A program made the position numbers and the translations under genes. From Datisca glomerata (lineage: Eukaryota; Streptophyta; Magnoliopsida; Cucurbitales; Datiscaceae): a DNA stretch of 64,000 bases. Below, one piece after another: positions 22,640-33,159 of this stretch; positions within the stretch are counted from its first letter, which is position 1, and each line of letters begins with the position of its first letter. The notes beneath the pieces were generated by a model. That model ran no database searches. It was not told the origin of the DNA and saw only the letters and a list, made by a program, of their open reading frames with translations. Location of the stretch: contig QANY01000225.1 in NCBI GenBank assembly GCA_003255025.1, forward strand, positions 222,067 through 286,066, written 5' to 3'.

Positions 22640-23740
22640 AATTGAGAAGTGATTTTTTTGCTCACTGTATGAGTATTGAAGAAGAGCCATACACAAGACC
22701 ATGGTATTATGACATCAAGAAGTATATAAAGAATGGAGAATATCCATCCAAAGCTTCTGAGAATGATAAACGCACTATTAGAAGATTGCCCATGGGTTTC
22801 TTCTTGAATGGTGAAATACTCTACGAAAGAAACCATGATATGATGCTCTTAAGATGTGTTGATGCAAGGGAAGTGAATCAAATCATAGAGGAAGTTTATG
22901 AAGGAATTTGTGGAGTCCATGCTAATGGACATATGATGGTCAAACAAATCTTGAGAGCAGGATATTATTGGTTAACTCTAGAATCTGACTGCATCAAGTA
23001 TGTCAAGAAATGTCATAAATGTCAAATTTATGAGGATAAAATTCACGTACCCACATCCCCTTTACATGTCATGGCCGCGCCTTGGCCGTTCTCTATGTAG
23101 GGCATAGACGTCATTGGTCCCATCACACCAAAAGCCTCTAACGGGCATCGTTTCATTTTGGTCTCTATAGATTATTTTACCAAATGGGTGGAGGCAAGTT
23201 CTTATTTGAGTCTAACCAGAAGTGCGGTTGTTAAGTTTATTAAAAAAGAGATATTTGCCGATATGGTCTACCTGGAAAGATCATCACAGATAATGAGATA
23301 AATTTAAATAACAAGATTATGAAAGAATTATGTGAGCAATTCAAAATTAAGCATCATAATTTATCTCCTTATCGTCCGAAAATGAATGGAGCAGTGAAAG
23401 CAGCCAATAAGAACATAAAAAGGATCATAGAGAAGATGATAGAGGTTTATAAGGATTGGCATTGGATGTTCCCATTTGCACTGCGTGGGTACCGCACATC
23501 AGTCCGAACATCAACTGGGGCAACGCCATTCTCTTTTGTATATGGCATGGAAACGGTCCTTCCAATTGAGGTGTAAATTCCCTCCCTCAGAGTCTTAATG
23601 GAGGAGAAATTAGAAGAAGTATAGTGAGTACAAACACGATATGAGCAATTGAATTTCATCGAGGAAAAAAGATTGACTGCATTATGTAGAGGGCAATTAT
23701 ATCAAAGAAAAATGATGCACGCATATGACAAAAAATTGCG
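22640..23740 (+). pseudogene. Integrase of element B (broken)
   Basis: H2C2 zinc finger: GICGVHANGH ... CHKCQ (22900-23025). The catalytic core starts GIDVIGPI (23101-23125) just after a TAG, with YFTKWVEASS following. The last part NGAVKAANKN (about 23385-23415) has Lys where the catalytic Glu of the DDE triad is expected. A C-terminal 'GATPFSFVYGMETVLPIEV' segment ends at 23575. A frameshift near 23265 separates core and C-terminus. Confidence 0.8.
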
Positions 23741-23789
23741 TCCCTGATGTTTCTGAGAAGGAGACTTGGTGTTAAAAAAGATAACCCGA

Positions 23790-24140
23790 CTTTGCCGGTG
23801 TCAGCGCCTGGTCCATTTCAATTAATATGGTTAAATCGAACCTGCATCGACTCGAGGTCGAAGCCTGCGTCTATCCAGGTCCATGCCCTTCCTTTTTCTA
23901 TGGTTAAATCGAACCCGCATCGAGTCGAGGATGAAGCCTGCCTATATTCAGGTCCTTGTCATTTCTTTATCTTTGGTTAAATCGAACCCGACTTTGTCGC
24001 GGTCGAAGCCCAGTGTCAGCGCCTGGTCCGTTTCAATTTATAGGGTTAAATCGTACCCGAAGTGAGTCGAGGTCGAAGCCTGTGTCTATCCAGGTCCATT
24101 TCATAGATTCTGTCATTTCATAGAACCCGAATAAGTCTAG
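23790..24140 (+). repeat. 3' minisatellite of element B
   Basis: Three to four diverged units of about 75-115 bases with the core 'ggttaaatcgaaccc' plus 'gtcgaggtcgaagcc' and 'gtcagcgcctggtcc'. The same family, on the opposite strand and with more copies, lies at 61550-62170 in element C, also just inside the 3' LTR. Confidence 0.85.
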
Positions 24141-24230
24141 GTTTCTATTTCCTTTATCTATATAATTTTGCTCGATCAAAATACTTATCTACACTTTTGT
24201 ACACCTTCTAAGTTTAGAAGCGTGAACAAA

Positions 24231-24240
24231 TGAGGGCAGC
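24231..24240 (+). other. Polypurine tract of element B
   Basis: TGAGGGCAGC directly precedes the 3' LTR start (TGTAGATAC). Element C has CAAAGGGAGGCAGC at the same place. Polypurine tracts prime plus-strand DNA synthesis. Confidence 0.7.
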
Positions 24241-26474
24241 TGTAGATACCGTATTTTGTCCGGTCCAATACTTTAAAAATACAAATTTGTTTTGCCCATA
24301 TACTAGCCTAAGACTATGTGTATGATTTGAAAAATAGCCCAATGCCTAAAAAATAAGAAAATTTGTCCAAGGACTAAAAATAAAAAAGGGAACAAAAAGA
24401 CTAAAATAAAAAAAGTGAAACCCTAAGTTTGCCTATAAATAGAGGGGAGGTCTTCACTTGAAATTGGAGATTTGGGAGAGTGAGGAAGAGAAGAGATTTA
24501 GTGAGAGAAATAGAGGTTTTGAGAAAATAGTGAAAAGAGAAAGAATAAGAGTTTTCATTTCTATTCATCTTCCATCTTCTCATTTTCTTTTTATTAAGCT
24601 AGTTCAAATCTCTTACATTTTAGCTTACAATATATTTTGTTCATTCTAATTAATCATCTCTCTTTTTCATACTCATGTATTTGATATTTATTTGTTTCAT
24701 TTTTCATATATAGGGTTGTTTGCTCATTCTTTATCATTTCTCCTCCTTTTAATCTTAAGTTTTATTTTCATATATTGTTTATCTCTCTACAAGTTTGATG
24801 ATGAGATTTTTTTTATCATCAACTCAATCAATGAGAATGAGGATAAAATTTTGAGGGGTGTAAAATTAACTCAATGTGAATCAACCATTTAATGAGTTGA
24901 AAGTGTACATTTGATGAAAAGATCTCTTATGATAATTTCTCATACATAAAAATGCATAAAATAGAGAGTAAAATCTCTATACAAGATTATGCAAATATTT
25001 AACCTTTGATTTTTTTTTATGTTCTTACAAGTCTTCTTTTCTCTTCTTTTTAATTTTTGACCATCATTTTTTGTGACACATGTTTGAACAAGTTACCATC
25101 CATGATCATTCCTAGCAATGAAGGAAGAAAGAAAAAATGGTAACTAGTGAACTAAGTGGTCCAAAATAAAAAAAATGGTACATTTATATCCCAAACAAAA
25201 ATTATTTTATTTTGAAAGTTTTGTGAATTTTCTTTAGTGACACTTGTTTAAACTAGTAGTCCAAAATAAAAAAATAATATATTTATATTCCAAACAAAAT
25301 TATTTATTTATTTTTAGTGACACTCGTTTAAATTAGTTACCATTCATGATCATTTTTTACTATTTGATTAGCATTGGGTGAAAAAATAAAAAATGGTAAT
25401 CAATAGACCATGTAGTAAAAAAGCATGTTCATGCTAATTATGTATTAAATTAAACATTTTTTCATAGAGTAATTTATTTCACACATAAAAAATTTGTTAT
25501 TAATTTATTTACTAAACAATTATATATATACATACATATAAAAAATGAAAATTAAAAAAAAGATAGAGGGTGACGTCACCCGCTGTCACTTAACAGAGGG
25601 TGAGGTCACCTATAAATTTTGTTTTATTTGATTTTTTTTGTTTTTTTGTTGTTTACATTTTATTTTTGTTTTTTTGTTTGTTCATTTTTCTATTTTTAGT
25701 ATATATTATTGGTTTGTTTCAATTTATTTTTATATATATTTTTAATTATTTGTGTCTTGTTTCATTATTTTCACCCCTACATATTCTTTTTTAAAATTTA
25801 TATACATATTCATCATCTCTAATATTCCTTTCCATTATTATTTTTAGTTGTTATCTCTTCTTATTTATTTATGTATTATTGTCATAAGACACGGTTGTAT
25901 GTGATTATTATTTGATTCTTTTATCATCAGAATTGACGCTCGTAAATTAAAACCATAACAATTTGATTTAAATTTTGCAAATTTCTTTATTTAGTTTTCA
26001 CTAAAAAAAATCCGATGGCGGACATTAGAATTTTGGGATACCAAATTTCTTGAACTACCGAGGTGAGGAGTTATTTTTAGGATACCGAGAGTAACTCCAA
26101 TAACGCTTTGATTAAAAAAATTCAATGGTCTTTATACCACCCGTTGAAGGTAATTTATTTGCTCATTTTTATGATGTAAAATCCACCAAATAGGACATTC
26201 AAAATTAAATTTTATAACATTATTTGAAAAAAATAATTTGGATAGTATTTGATTAAATTTGGTAACCATTTTTCGTAATGGGCGGTGTGGGGTGCTAATA
26301 CCTTCCTCACACGCAAATGACACCCGAACCAACTTTAAATTTTCACAGACCAAAATATTTGATTTTAAATTTGGGTGACCAATCACGCCCTAAAATGATT
26401 GGTGGCGACTCTGAATTTTTTTTTTCAAAAAATGATTTTCAATCGCCGCTCTGCGTCGCATGCACATTGTGACA
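24241..26474 (+). repeat. 3' LTR of element B
   Basis: 2,234 bases, TGTAGATACC...TGTGACA, aligned to the 5' LTR with scattered substitutions and indels. It lacks about 65 bases of the tandem unit near 25257 and a poly-T-rich piece near 26400. TATA box at 24434-24441. Followed by the target duplication GTGGT. Confidence 0.93.
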
Positions 26475-26946
26475 GTGGTAAACTCCCCCCAAGCAGCAAT
26501 GAAAGTGTGTGAGTAGTTGTACCAATGGTGAAGAAGTGTATGAACTATAGCGGTGTCATGATGGATCGACAGTTTGGACGCCACCTCAATGCTTCCAAAA
26601 CTTTGGCTCTCTTTAGCAAGGCGACATACTTAGAGTCAGAAAGTATGTGTGCACACCAATCCTACCACCTAACCCTCGGCTTGCAATGACTCCCCAAGTC
26701 TATGGGGGGAATCAGAAAATCACCACGAACATTCACAAGGAATGACACTTGCTCAAGCCTAAGGAACTCAACTTGTTTGCTCTCCTCCTCCGTCAAGGCT
26801 CCAGAATTAACCTCATCCTCAATCGGCTTCGACATGCCATTAATCATGCGGTCAGCAATAGGCTTCATCGAAGACCATGGTTTGGGCAGAATTGGACGAG
26901 CTAGCTCACCTTTACCTGCAGTAAGTTCAACCTTTGAAGAAGCCAT
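26475..26946 (-). pseudogene. Plant mobile domain gene, 5' exon, antisense in element A
   Basis: The frame starts at ATG 26946 (MASSKVELTAG...). After an acidic linker it carries PMD N-terminal blocks (ALLKRAKVLEALRWRP near 26615, then HHWYNYSHTFIAAWGEFT ending at the insertion point). Element B interrupts it exactly inside the conserved 'GE(M/F)T.T..D' block. Reading across the empty site, with one copy of GTGGT removed, continues in frame into EDAHMLLCLP at 12050-12020. A stop at 26662-26664 and a frame change near 26590 are older damage. The start lies just before element A's second tandem array, so transcription would run from the 3' LTR side back into the element. Confidence 0.8.
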
Positions 26947-27039
26947 GGATATGAATAAAAACCTGCAAAATAAAGGAGGACGTGTAAGGTAGAGACATGG
27001 CTACACGTAAAATCACTAAGTTCATACAAACTTTCAAAG

Positions 27040-27565
27040 TTTTTAAGGGGGGAAGCATACTACAAACACCCTATGACGGATGCACGTTCAATGGAGGCAT
27101 GTATAACAGAGACACAAAATTTCAAAAAATTTCTAAGGGGGCAAACATCCTATGACGGAGGCATGTCTAACAAAGGCAAACTTTTTTCAAAATTTTCCTA
27201 AGGAGGAAGCATATTACAAACCCCTTATGACAGAGGCACATTCAATGGAGGCATATTACAAACACCCTATGACAAAGGCACGTTCAATGAAAGCATGTCC
27301 AACGGAGGCACATTTTTTCAACATTTTCCTAAGTCCGGAAGCATACTACAAACACCCTATGACAGAGGCACGTTCGATGGAGGCAAAAAATTTCAAAATT
27401 TTCCAAAGGAGGGAAGCATACTACAAACACCCTATGAAGAAGACACGTTCAATGAAGGCAAGTCTAATGAAGGCAAAAATTTTCAAAATTTTTCTAAGGG
27501 GGAGCATACTACAAACACCCTATGACGGAGGCACGTTCAATGGAGGCATGTCCAACGAAGGCACA
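27040..27565. repeat. Second tandem array of element A, next to its 3' LTR
   Basis: Five to six units of roughly 75-105 bases with 'agcatactacaaacacccta', 'tgacggaggcacgttcaatg' and 'tttcaaaatttttctaaggg'. Each unit brings an A/G-rich tract such as 'ctaagggggagca', so polypurine-tract-like sequences occur several times just inside the LTR. ORFs through the array (27152-27586) are repeats of the same short peptide and not a gene. Confidence 0.85.
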
Positions 27566-27569
27566 TTCA

Positions 27570-28519
27570 TGGAGTACCATCGCTGAGACGCACCATGGAG
27601 TATCACCCATTAGGACGCCGCCACTGAGGTACCCATGGTGGTCGTCCACATGGCATCACCATGGGGTATCATCCCCATGGTAGCACCATTGATGTTACCC
27701 CTATGGTAGCACCATTGATGCCACCCCCATGGTAGCACCATTGATATCACACGCATGGGTGTACCATGGAGGTTCCTGAATCACCCTTCGTAATGCAACT
27801 CAAAGACAACAATGATGTACTTCAGACAAGACGCATCACTCCATTATCACCACGAGTCATCATATCACAAAGCCACCGAGTCAAGTGATAAAGACTTGGG
27901 TGGACGTATGGATGCCTGGGAACGCTTGGGAGGCTGTGAACTGGTAGGATTAGGGACGAGACTATGTCGTATTGGAAAGGACATACCTCTTCTAGTATGA
28001 CCACTCTAAACATTGAGGGTGTACTACTCTCCCACCTTGGGGAGGGGGTTTGGTCCTGAGAGATCCCTTTGAGAGGAGACTTTGGGTGAATACTGCCATT
28101 AAGCTCCATCAGCTAGGCATATTCCCCCTAGACCATGATGACTCCACAAGACCCACATGGTGCCATCTGATTGGCACATGTGAGATCCATCTCTTATCCA
28201 TCTAAGCATGATTAGTTAGCTAAGGTAGCGCGTTTGGATTGATGAGCTTACAAATAATTCATGATTAGTTGCAATGGTCCCCTCCCTCCTTTTTGTGACC
28301 TATAAAGGGAGGGTTTCTTCATTTTGGAGGATGAAGAAACCTTAGAGAGAGAAGCTACCACTTCTAGAGAGAGAAATCATTTTTTCACCATCCTTAAGTA
28401 TTTAGACTGCTCGTCATTCACCTCTCGATGTCCTCTCTGGCATTCTCAGGCGTTGTTCCAGTCACTTGTTAAGGATTAGACCACTCTCGCACTCACTCAC
28501 GTCACTCCTCGCATCTACA
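27570..28519 (+). repeat. 3' LTR of element A
   Basis: Aligns with 870-2076 from 'catggagtaccat' onward and ends gcatctaca, followed by AGGAG. TATA box at 28301-28306. The outer 5' edge is unclear: the first ~110 bases of the 5' LTR have no counterpart and the tandem array runs up to the homologous part. Confidence 0.75.
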
Positions 28520-28524
28520 AGGAG

Positions 28525-28932
28525 TTATAAGTAAGAAATTTTAATAATATTAACCTCCAGCCATAATTGATCAAGAACAACAAGCAAATTGCAAAATTAA
28601 TAGAGAGAATCTTCTAGTCTATGCCTAACTTAATAGCCTATACTTGATAGAATACACATACATGTATTTATTGGCTACGCCAAAGACCCTCATATAAGTG
28701 TTTGATAATTTCACAACTTCCTCCCACCAATGAAATTTAGATTATCTCAACTATTTGATCTTTCTATTTAGTGGTTGTTAAACTCTATCACATTTCTAGA
28801 TCATAGTTATCTTTAAGCTTATCACTTTAAATCTCATCAAAATATAATATTTAGATACATACATACATATATATACACATACATATACATCTATACACAC
28901 ACACACGCACACCCCAGTTGGCACACCTCAGT
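28525..28932. other. Spacer with CA/TA-rich microsatellite
   Basis: No gene seen. 28853-28912 is an imperfect (CATA)n/(TA)n/(CA)n run. The region lies between element A and the pararetrovirus primer site and could contain viral leader, but nothing specific shows it. Confidence 0.5.
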
Positions 28933-28948
28933 TGGTATCAAAGCCATG
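28933..28948 (+). other. tRNA-iMet-type primer site of the pararetrovirus
   Basis: TGGTATCAAAGCCATG differs by one or two bases from the sequence complementary to the 3' end of plant initiator tRNA-Met (TGGTATCAGAGC). In caulimovirids this site marks position 1 of the circular genome, and it lies 66 bases before the first viral ORF. Confidence 0.75.
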
Positions 28949-29013
28949 AATAATCTTGGTTATATTATGATAATATTTTTCTTTAAATTATTTATGCATG
29001 ATCAAAAGAAAAT

Positions 29014-29970
29014 ATGAGTGAAATTTTTTCTTCGTTGTCACCAGTAGCTAATACAGTAGCTTCAACCTCAGAAGCAACAGAATTAATAGCTTATCAAGAT
29101 GTTAAAGAAGCTTTAGATAAATGGACAATCCCTAAGGTTAAACCAAAAACCATATATAAAATTGGAACATTTAATTTTACCAGTAGAAAAATCATCAAAA
29201 CATTTGAACATGCTATACCATTACATAATAATGATGATATTGTTTATCTATTGCATGTTCATGATCTATATCCTTTCATGCAAAAATACATGTATGTCAT
29301 ATAGGACTTGTACAAATTGCATTTAAACATTTAACCTTACATGGTCAAAATACCAGTTTTCAGTGTACCCTCCGAGATGGATGGTGCCTTAACTGGAAAG
29401 CATATCTCATGGGAGCTATTGAAACTAGCTTATCCCACGGGCCTGTTTATTTTAATATTTATCCGAATTTAAGTGTTTCTCTTTCTGACAGTAATCTCTC
29501 TAACGTCTTAGAGCTTAGAGTTATTTCGCATGGATATGAGTATCTCCCCGGATCTCCTCCTTTTGTGATAGTTTCTAGAATCCATCTGAAGGTTCTCTCT
29601 ATCTTGAACCCCTATACTAGAAAACATAGTGAACATGGACATATTGTCTTCATCGATACTAATCTCTTCAGCAGTCAAGTAGCCATCCCTAGAATGATAC
29701 CCTAGGAGGAAATTACTTTTCCAGACAAATGGAAGATTCCTAATGCTGTCCCCACCAGACCAATCATTAGACAATCGGTTGAAGATGTGGTCCAGATGCA
29801 TGGAGGTAATTTTTTTTTTCTTTCAGAAACCTCTTACTAGAAGCCTTTCTAGTACTAGTTATAGGAGTAACCTGCCCTATAAAATAGATCTTCCAGGATC
29901 TTCCAGACCTTCTTCTATAGAATCCATCAATTTTGAGATACCAGAAGCCCAGATCAGAGGTATCCATATA
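29014..29970 (+). pseudogene. Movement protein domain of the pararetrovirus (broken)
   Basis: Caulimovirid movement proteins form tubules through plasmodesmata. The frame opens at ATG 29014. A conserved core follows in two frames: a lead block ending at a stop (29302-29304), then an open stretch at 29409-29705 containing a 'GPVYFNIYPNLSVSL' strand, characteristic of the 30K-type fold. A further frame continues to about 29970. Stops at 29302 and 29703 and at least two frame changes are present. Confidence 0.7.
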
Positions 29971-30955
29971 TAAAAAAACTAGATACCTCATGTAGTCTAT
30001 AAAGATTAACCTTACATCAGAAGGCCCAATAGCTCAACCACAAGTGATATGCAATTCGACATTTAATGGATTTTACACCCAAGAGTGAATTGCGTAAGCA
30101 CCTAAACCAGGATTTTATGCAAGATAAATATCAGGATTTCGATTATGGTATTTTTAATTCCATAGTCCTCAACAGTTAAAAACTCTCAAGATCAATATTA
30201 TTACCATCTTTGGAGTAACCAAATCCTTAAATCCTTCCCCGAGTGGTACTGTGAGGTGACTAAGAAAGAATCATTTCTTAATGATGATCAAATTAATGTC
30301 CTCACAGGAATACAGAAGAATTGGATTACGATAACGGACAAATCTTACCAAACTATCCATCCTCCACCGTTATCTTTTAGAGTTAGCTCCTACCAGTGAA
30401 AGCACTAAAACGTTAGTCATCTCCCCTTATGTTGAGATTCTAGAACAACCTAATCATGAAACTTTAAAGGTCAAAGACATAGTACCTTTAACTAAACAGA
30501 ATAATTATACCAACATTTTTCTCCAAACCGTAGGGAACCAACCTACTCATATAGAGGAACAAGTAGACAATATACATGAGAAAATTGAAGCTCAACAGCA
30601 TAAAGGTCTAGAGAAATCTAAACCTCTTAACCTTCATCCGGTCAACATCAAGCCTCCTCTTGAAATTCATTATTTTAAATTGAAGTCTACAAAGAAAAAA
30701 GGAAGACTTTATGGCCACCCTTATCGAAAAAATAAAGAATTTAAAAATAAGTGAGCCAGAACCATCAGGGTCTAAATCTTCTAAATCTCCGAAACAAGTT
30801 AATATGAAGAACCAGGGTGATTCATTTGTACCAGTAAAAGAGGATGAAAGAGAAGAAATACGCTTTCTCAAATTCTTGACTTCTAGAAAAATTTCGATGA
30901 TAGTCTCAACAACCTTACTCACCCCAAGTCTACCCAGCGTATGACTTTACTTAGA
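29971..30955 (+). pseudogene. Linker region of the pararetrovirus polyprotein
   Basis: Poorly conserved part between movement and coat domains. Short open stretches (for example 30711-30944, Lys/Ser/Pro-rich) can be read, separated by many stops. No domain is recognised. Placement between the two conserved domains is the only reason to assign it to the polyprotein. Confidence 0.5.
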
Positions 30956-31885
30956 CCTGGTAATTATTACTATCCTCGACCTACCCCTCAGGATATTTTG
31001 TATGAAGAAAACTACCTCCATACATAGAAATCCTATCACGGTAGAACTATCTATGAATGGAACATAGATGGTAAATATGAATATCATGTATTCGAAACAA
31101 TACATCATATGATTATGTATGCTTCCTTATGAGAACAGAATGATAATTCTGACCATCATATTGCCATATTTCTTATCAATGGCTTTACCGATATTCTAAA
31201 AGGATGGTGGGATAATTGTCTCACTAAAAAGCAGCGGGATGAAATTCTTAATGCTTCCAAAATTAACATCAATCCTTTTATTGGACCAGGAATTATCAAT
31301 ACAGACTGGCACAGAGAGCTCCTACAGAATCTCCATTTCCCTTCTTTAACCCATTTTAGATGGTATAAGAATGTGTTCCTGATGAAGGTCATGCAACAAA
31401 CTGATGCCAACAGTGACCATTGGAAAGCCAAATTCATTGATGGTCTTCCAAATCTTTTTGCTGAAAAATGTCGCAAGAAACTTAGGGATAAACATAACCA
31501 AATTGATATTCCCTATAACTGGCATACATATGGATCTCTCATTGTAATAGTAATGGAATAAGGTTTATCTCTCTGCAATGATCATAAACTTCAACGACAA
31601 ATGAACAAATATAATTTATCCAATTGACAGGAATTAGGTGACTTTTGTGATCAGTTCGCCTATGACATCAAAATACAGTACCCAACAACTTCCAGAAATC
31701 CTAGACCTAAAAAATACAAAAGGTTCCATTCCTGAAAAGCTTTGAAGAACCCTAAATATAATCCAGACATTCCCAGAAAGAAATTTAGGAAAAAGAAAGT
31801 TCTTCCTAAGAAAGACAGATCACAAGTGCAGTGCTTCAGGTGTGGTACTAAAGGGCACTATGCTAACAAATGCAAGCTCAAATAG
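30956..31885 (+). pseudogene. Coat protein with CCHC zinc knuckle, pararetrovirus (broken)
   Basis: Readable capsid core near 31150-31560, including a GWWDN motif (about 31203) common in caulimovirid coat proteins. A basic Lys/Arg-rich stretch follows, then a CX2CX4HX4C knuckle (CFRCGTKGHYANKC) at 31831-31872. Stops at 31129, 31559 and 31875 interrupt it. Packaging of viral nucleic acid is the known role of this region. Confidence 0.75.
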
Positions 31886-32479
31886 AAACTTCATGAGTTA
31901 TCCCTGGATGAGAAAACACAATAGCAAATCCTTAACTGTATCTCTGATAAAGACAAATCCTTCTCATACTCCAGCTCAGAAAATGACCTGGCAGAACTTT
32001 ATTCTTCTGACTCAGATTCCTCCTTTGAGCAGATTGAACCTTGTTGCACTAGCAAGAATTACAACACGTTACAGAAGCCAACTATTGGAAAACCATTGTG
32101 GAGATGAATGGCCATGATCTAGGACAACCTAGTATCAATATTCTTACTAAAACCCAAAAGTATATGCTCAGGTTTGCTGATCAAATACAAATCTAGAAAT
32201 GCGATTAAAATTTTTGGAAACCCTGTATAAAGACCATCTCAAGGAAGAAATTATCCCTCCTATTGAGAATTACAATATGCGAGAAATCATAGATCGCATC
32301 CAGAATAAGGTTACAGAAAAACCTATAACTATTCAGGATTTGAAGATGGAAGTCAATCTTCTTAAATCAGAAGTCAAACAGTTGTAAACTATTACTGATA
32401 TTATATTCCAGAATCTTGCCCTTATTAAGCAAGAGCTTCATTTTAAAGGCAAAGAACCAATATTAGAACCATAATGTTC

Positions 32480-32755
32480 TCCTCAGGAAGATACCAGTAA
32501 CCAATACCTTATGATTATGAATAAGGTAACCTTTCAAAAATGGTATACGCGTATCACTTTTATTATTAAACCAGATTTTCTAATAAAAGACGTTATCGCC
32601 CTTACTAATATAGGGGCTGATATGAACTGTATCCAAGAAAGTTTTATCCCTACGAAATATTTTCAGAAAACCACTCAATCTGTTACCAGTGCAAGTGGTA
32701 ACAGAATGAAAATTGAATTTAAATTACCAGAAGTTTTAATATGTAATAAATGAAT
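32480..32755 (+). pseudogene. Aspartic protease domain of the pararetrovirus (broken)
   Basis: The stretch 32511-32753 carries an active-site-like 'TNIGADMNCI' (about 32605-32634), where functional caulimovirid proteases have D-T-G-A-D. The catalytic Asp-Thr is thus altered. It lies between coat protein and RT, as expected. The preceding 32199-32387 stretch is helical and unassigned. Confidence 0.65.
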
Positions 32756-33159
32756 TTGTTTACCCACTTCGTTTGTTTTATTAAAAAACATTACTCAGAA
32801 CAGTATCCTAGATAATCCCTTTATGTGCCTTTTAATGCCTATGGATAGAACCGATAGTAATGGTATTTCTACTACCATTAACAACAGAAAAATTATTTTT
32901 GAATTTATTACAAAACCGTATGCAAAAGAATTAGATCTTATTAAAGATCTTATACAGAACAAAGAAAGTCAAATTAATTTTCTTCAAAAAGAAGTCCAAT
33001 TTTTTACTATAGAACAAAAAATTCAACAAACTTCTATTCAAAATAAAATCAAAATGATTTTAACAGAATTTCAAACAGAAATTTACAGTGATCTGCCAAA
33101 TGCTTTTTGGAATAGAAAAAAAACATGTTATTTCTTTACCTTATCACCAGGATTTTGAC

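Larger units (their letters stand above)
12071..26474 (+). mobile_element. Element B: Ogre-type Ty3/gypsy retrotransposon, full length, nested in element A
   Basis: Complete 14,404-bp insertion: 5' LTR 12071-14416, primer site, ORF1, gag, protease, G-patch-like segment, RT-RNase H, second RNase H, integrase, minisatellite, polypurine tract, 3' LTR 24241-26474. It is flanked by perfect 5-bp duplications GTGGT (12066-12070 and 26475-26479). ORF1 before gag, a dual RNase H, very long LTRs and large size are Ogre hallmarks. Every coding segment has stops or frameshifts, so this copy is not autonomous. Confidence 0.92.
759..28519 (+). mobile_element. Element A: degenerate Tat-lineage Ty3/gypsy retrotransposon, split by element B
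   Basis: Order on the + strand: 5' LTR, primer binding site, gag, protease, RT remnant, RNase H, integrase, tandem array, antisense PMD gene, second tandem array, 3' LTR. This protease-RT-RNase H-integrase order defines Ty3/gypsy. A second RNase H and extra ORFs between pol and the 3' LTR are typical of Tat/Ogre elements. AGGAG precedes the proposed 5' LTR start (TG at 759) and also follows the 3' LTR end (CA at 28518-28519), consistent with a 5-bp duplication. Without nested element B and its duplicated target the element would be about 13.35 kb. All pol frames contain stops and frameshifts, so it is an old, inactive copy. Confidence 0.8.

Noticed and set aside
27152..27586. 144-aa frame with repeated 'EAYYKHPMTEA' peptides
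   Set aside because: It follows the second minisatellite of element A, and a different frame of the same array is equally open.
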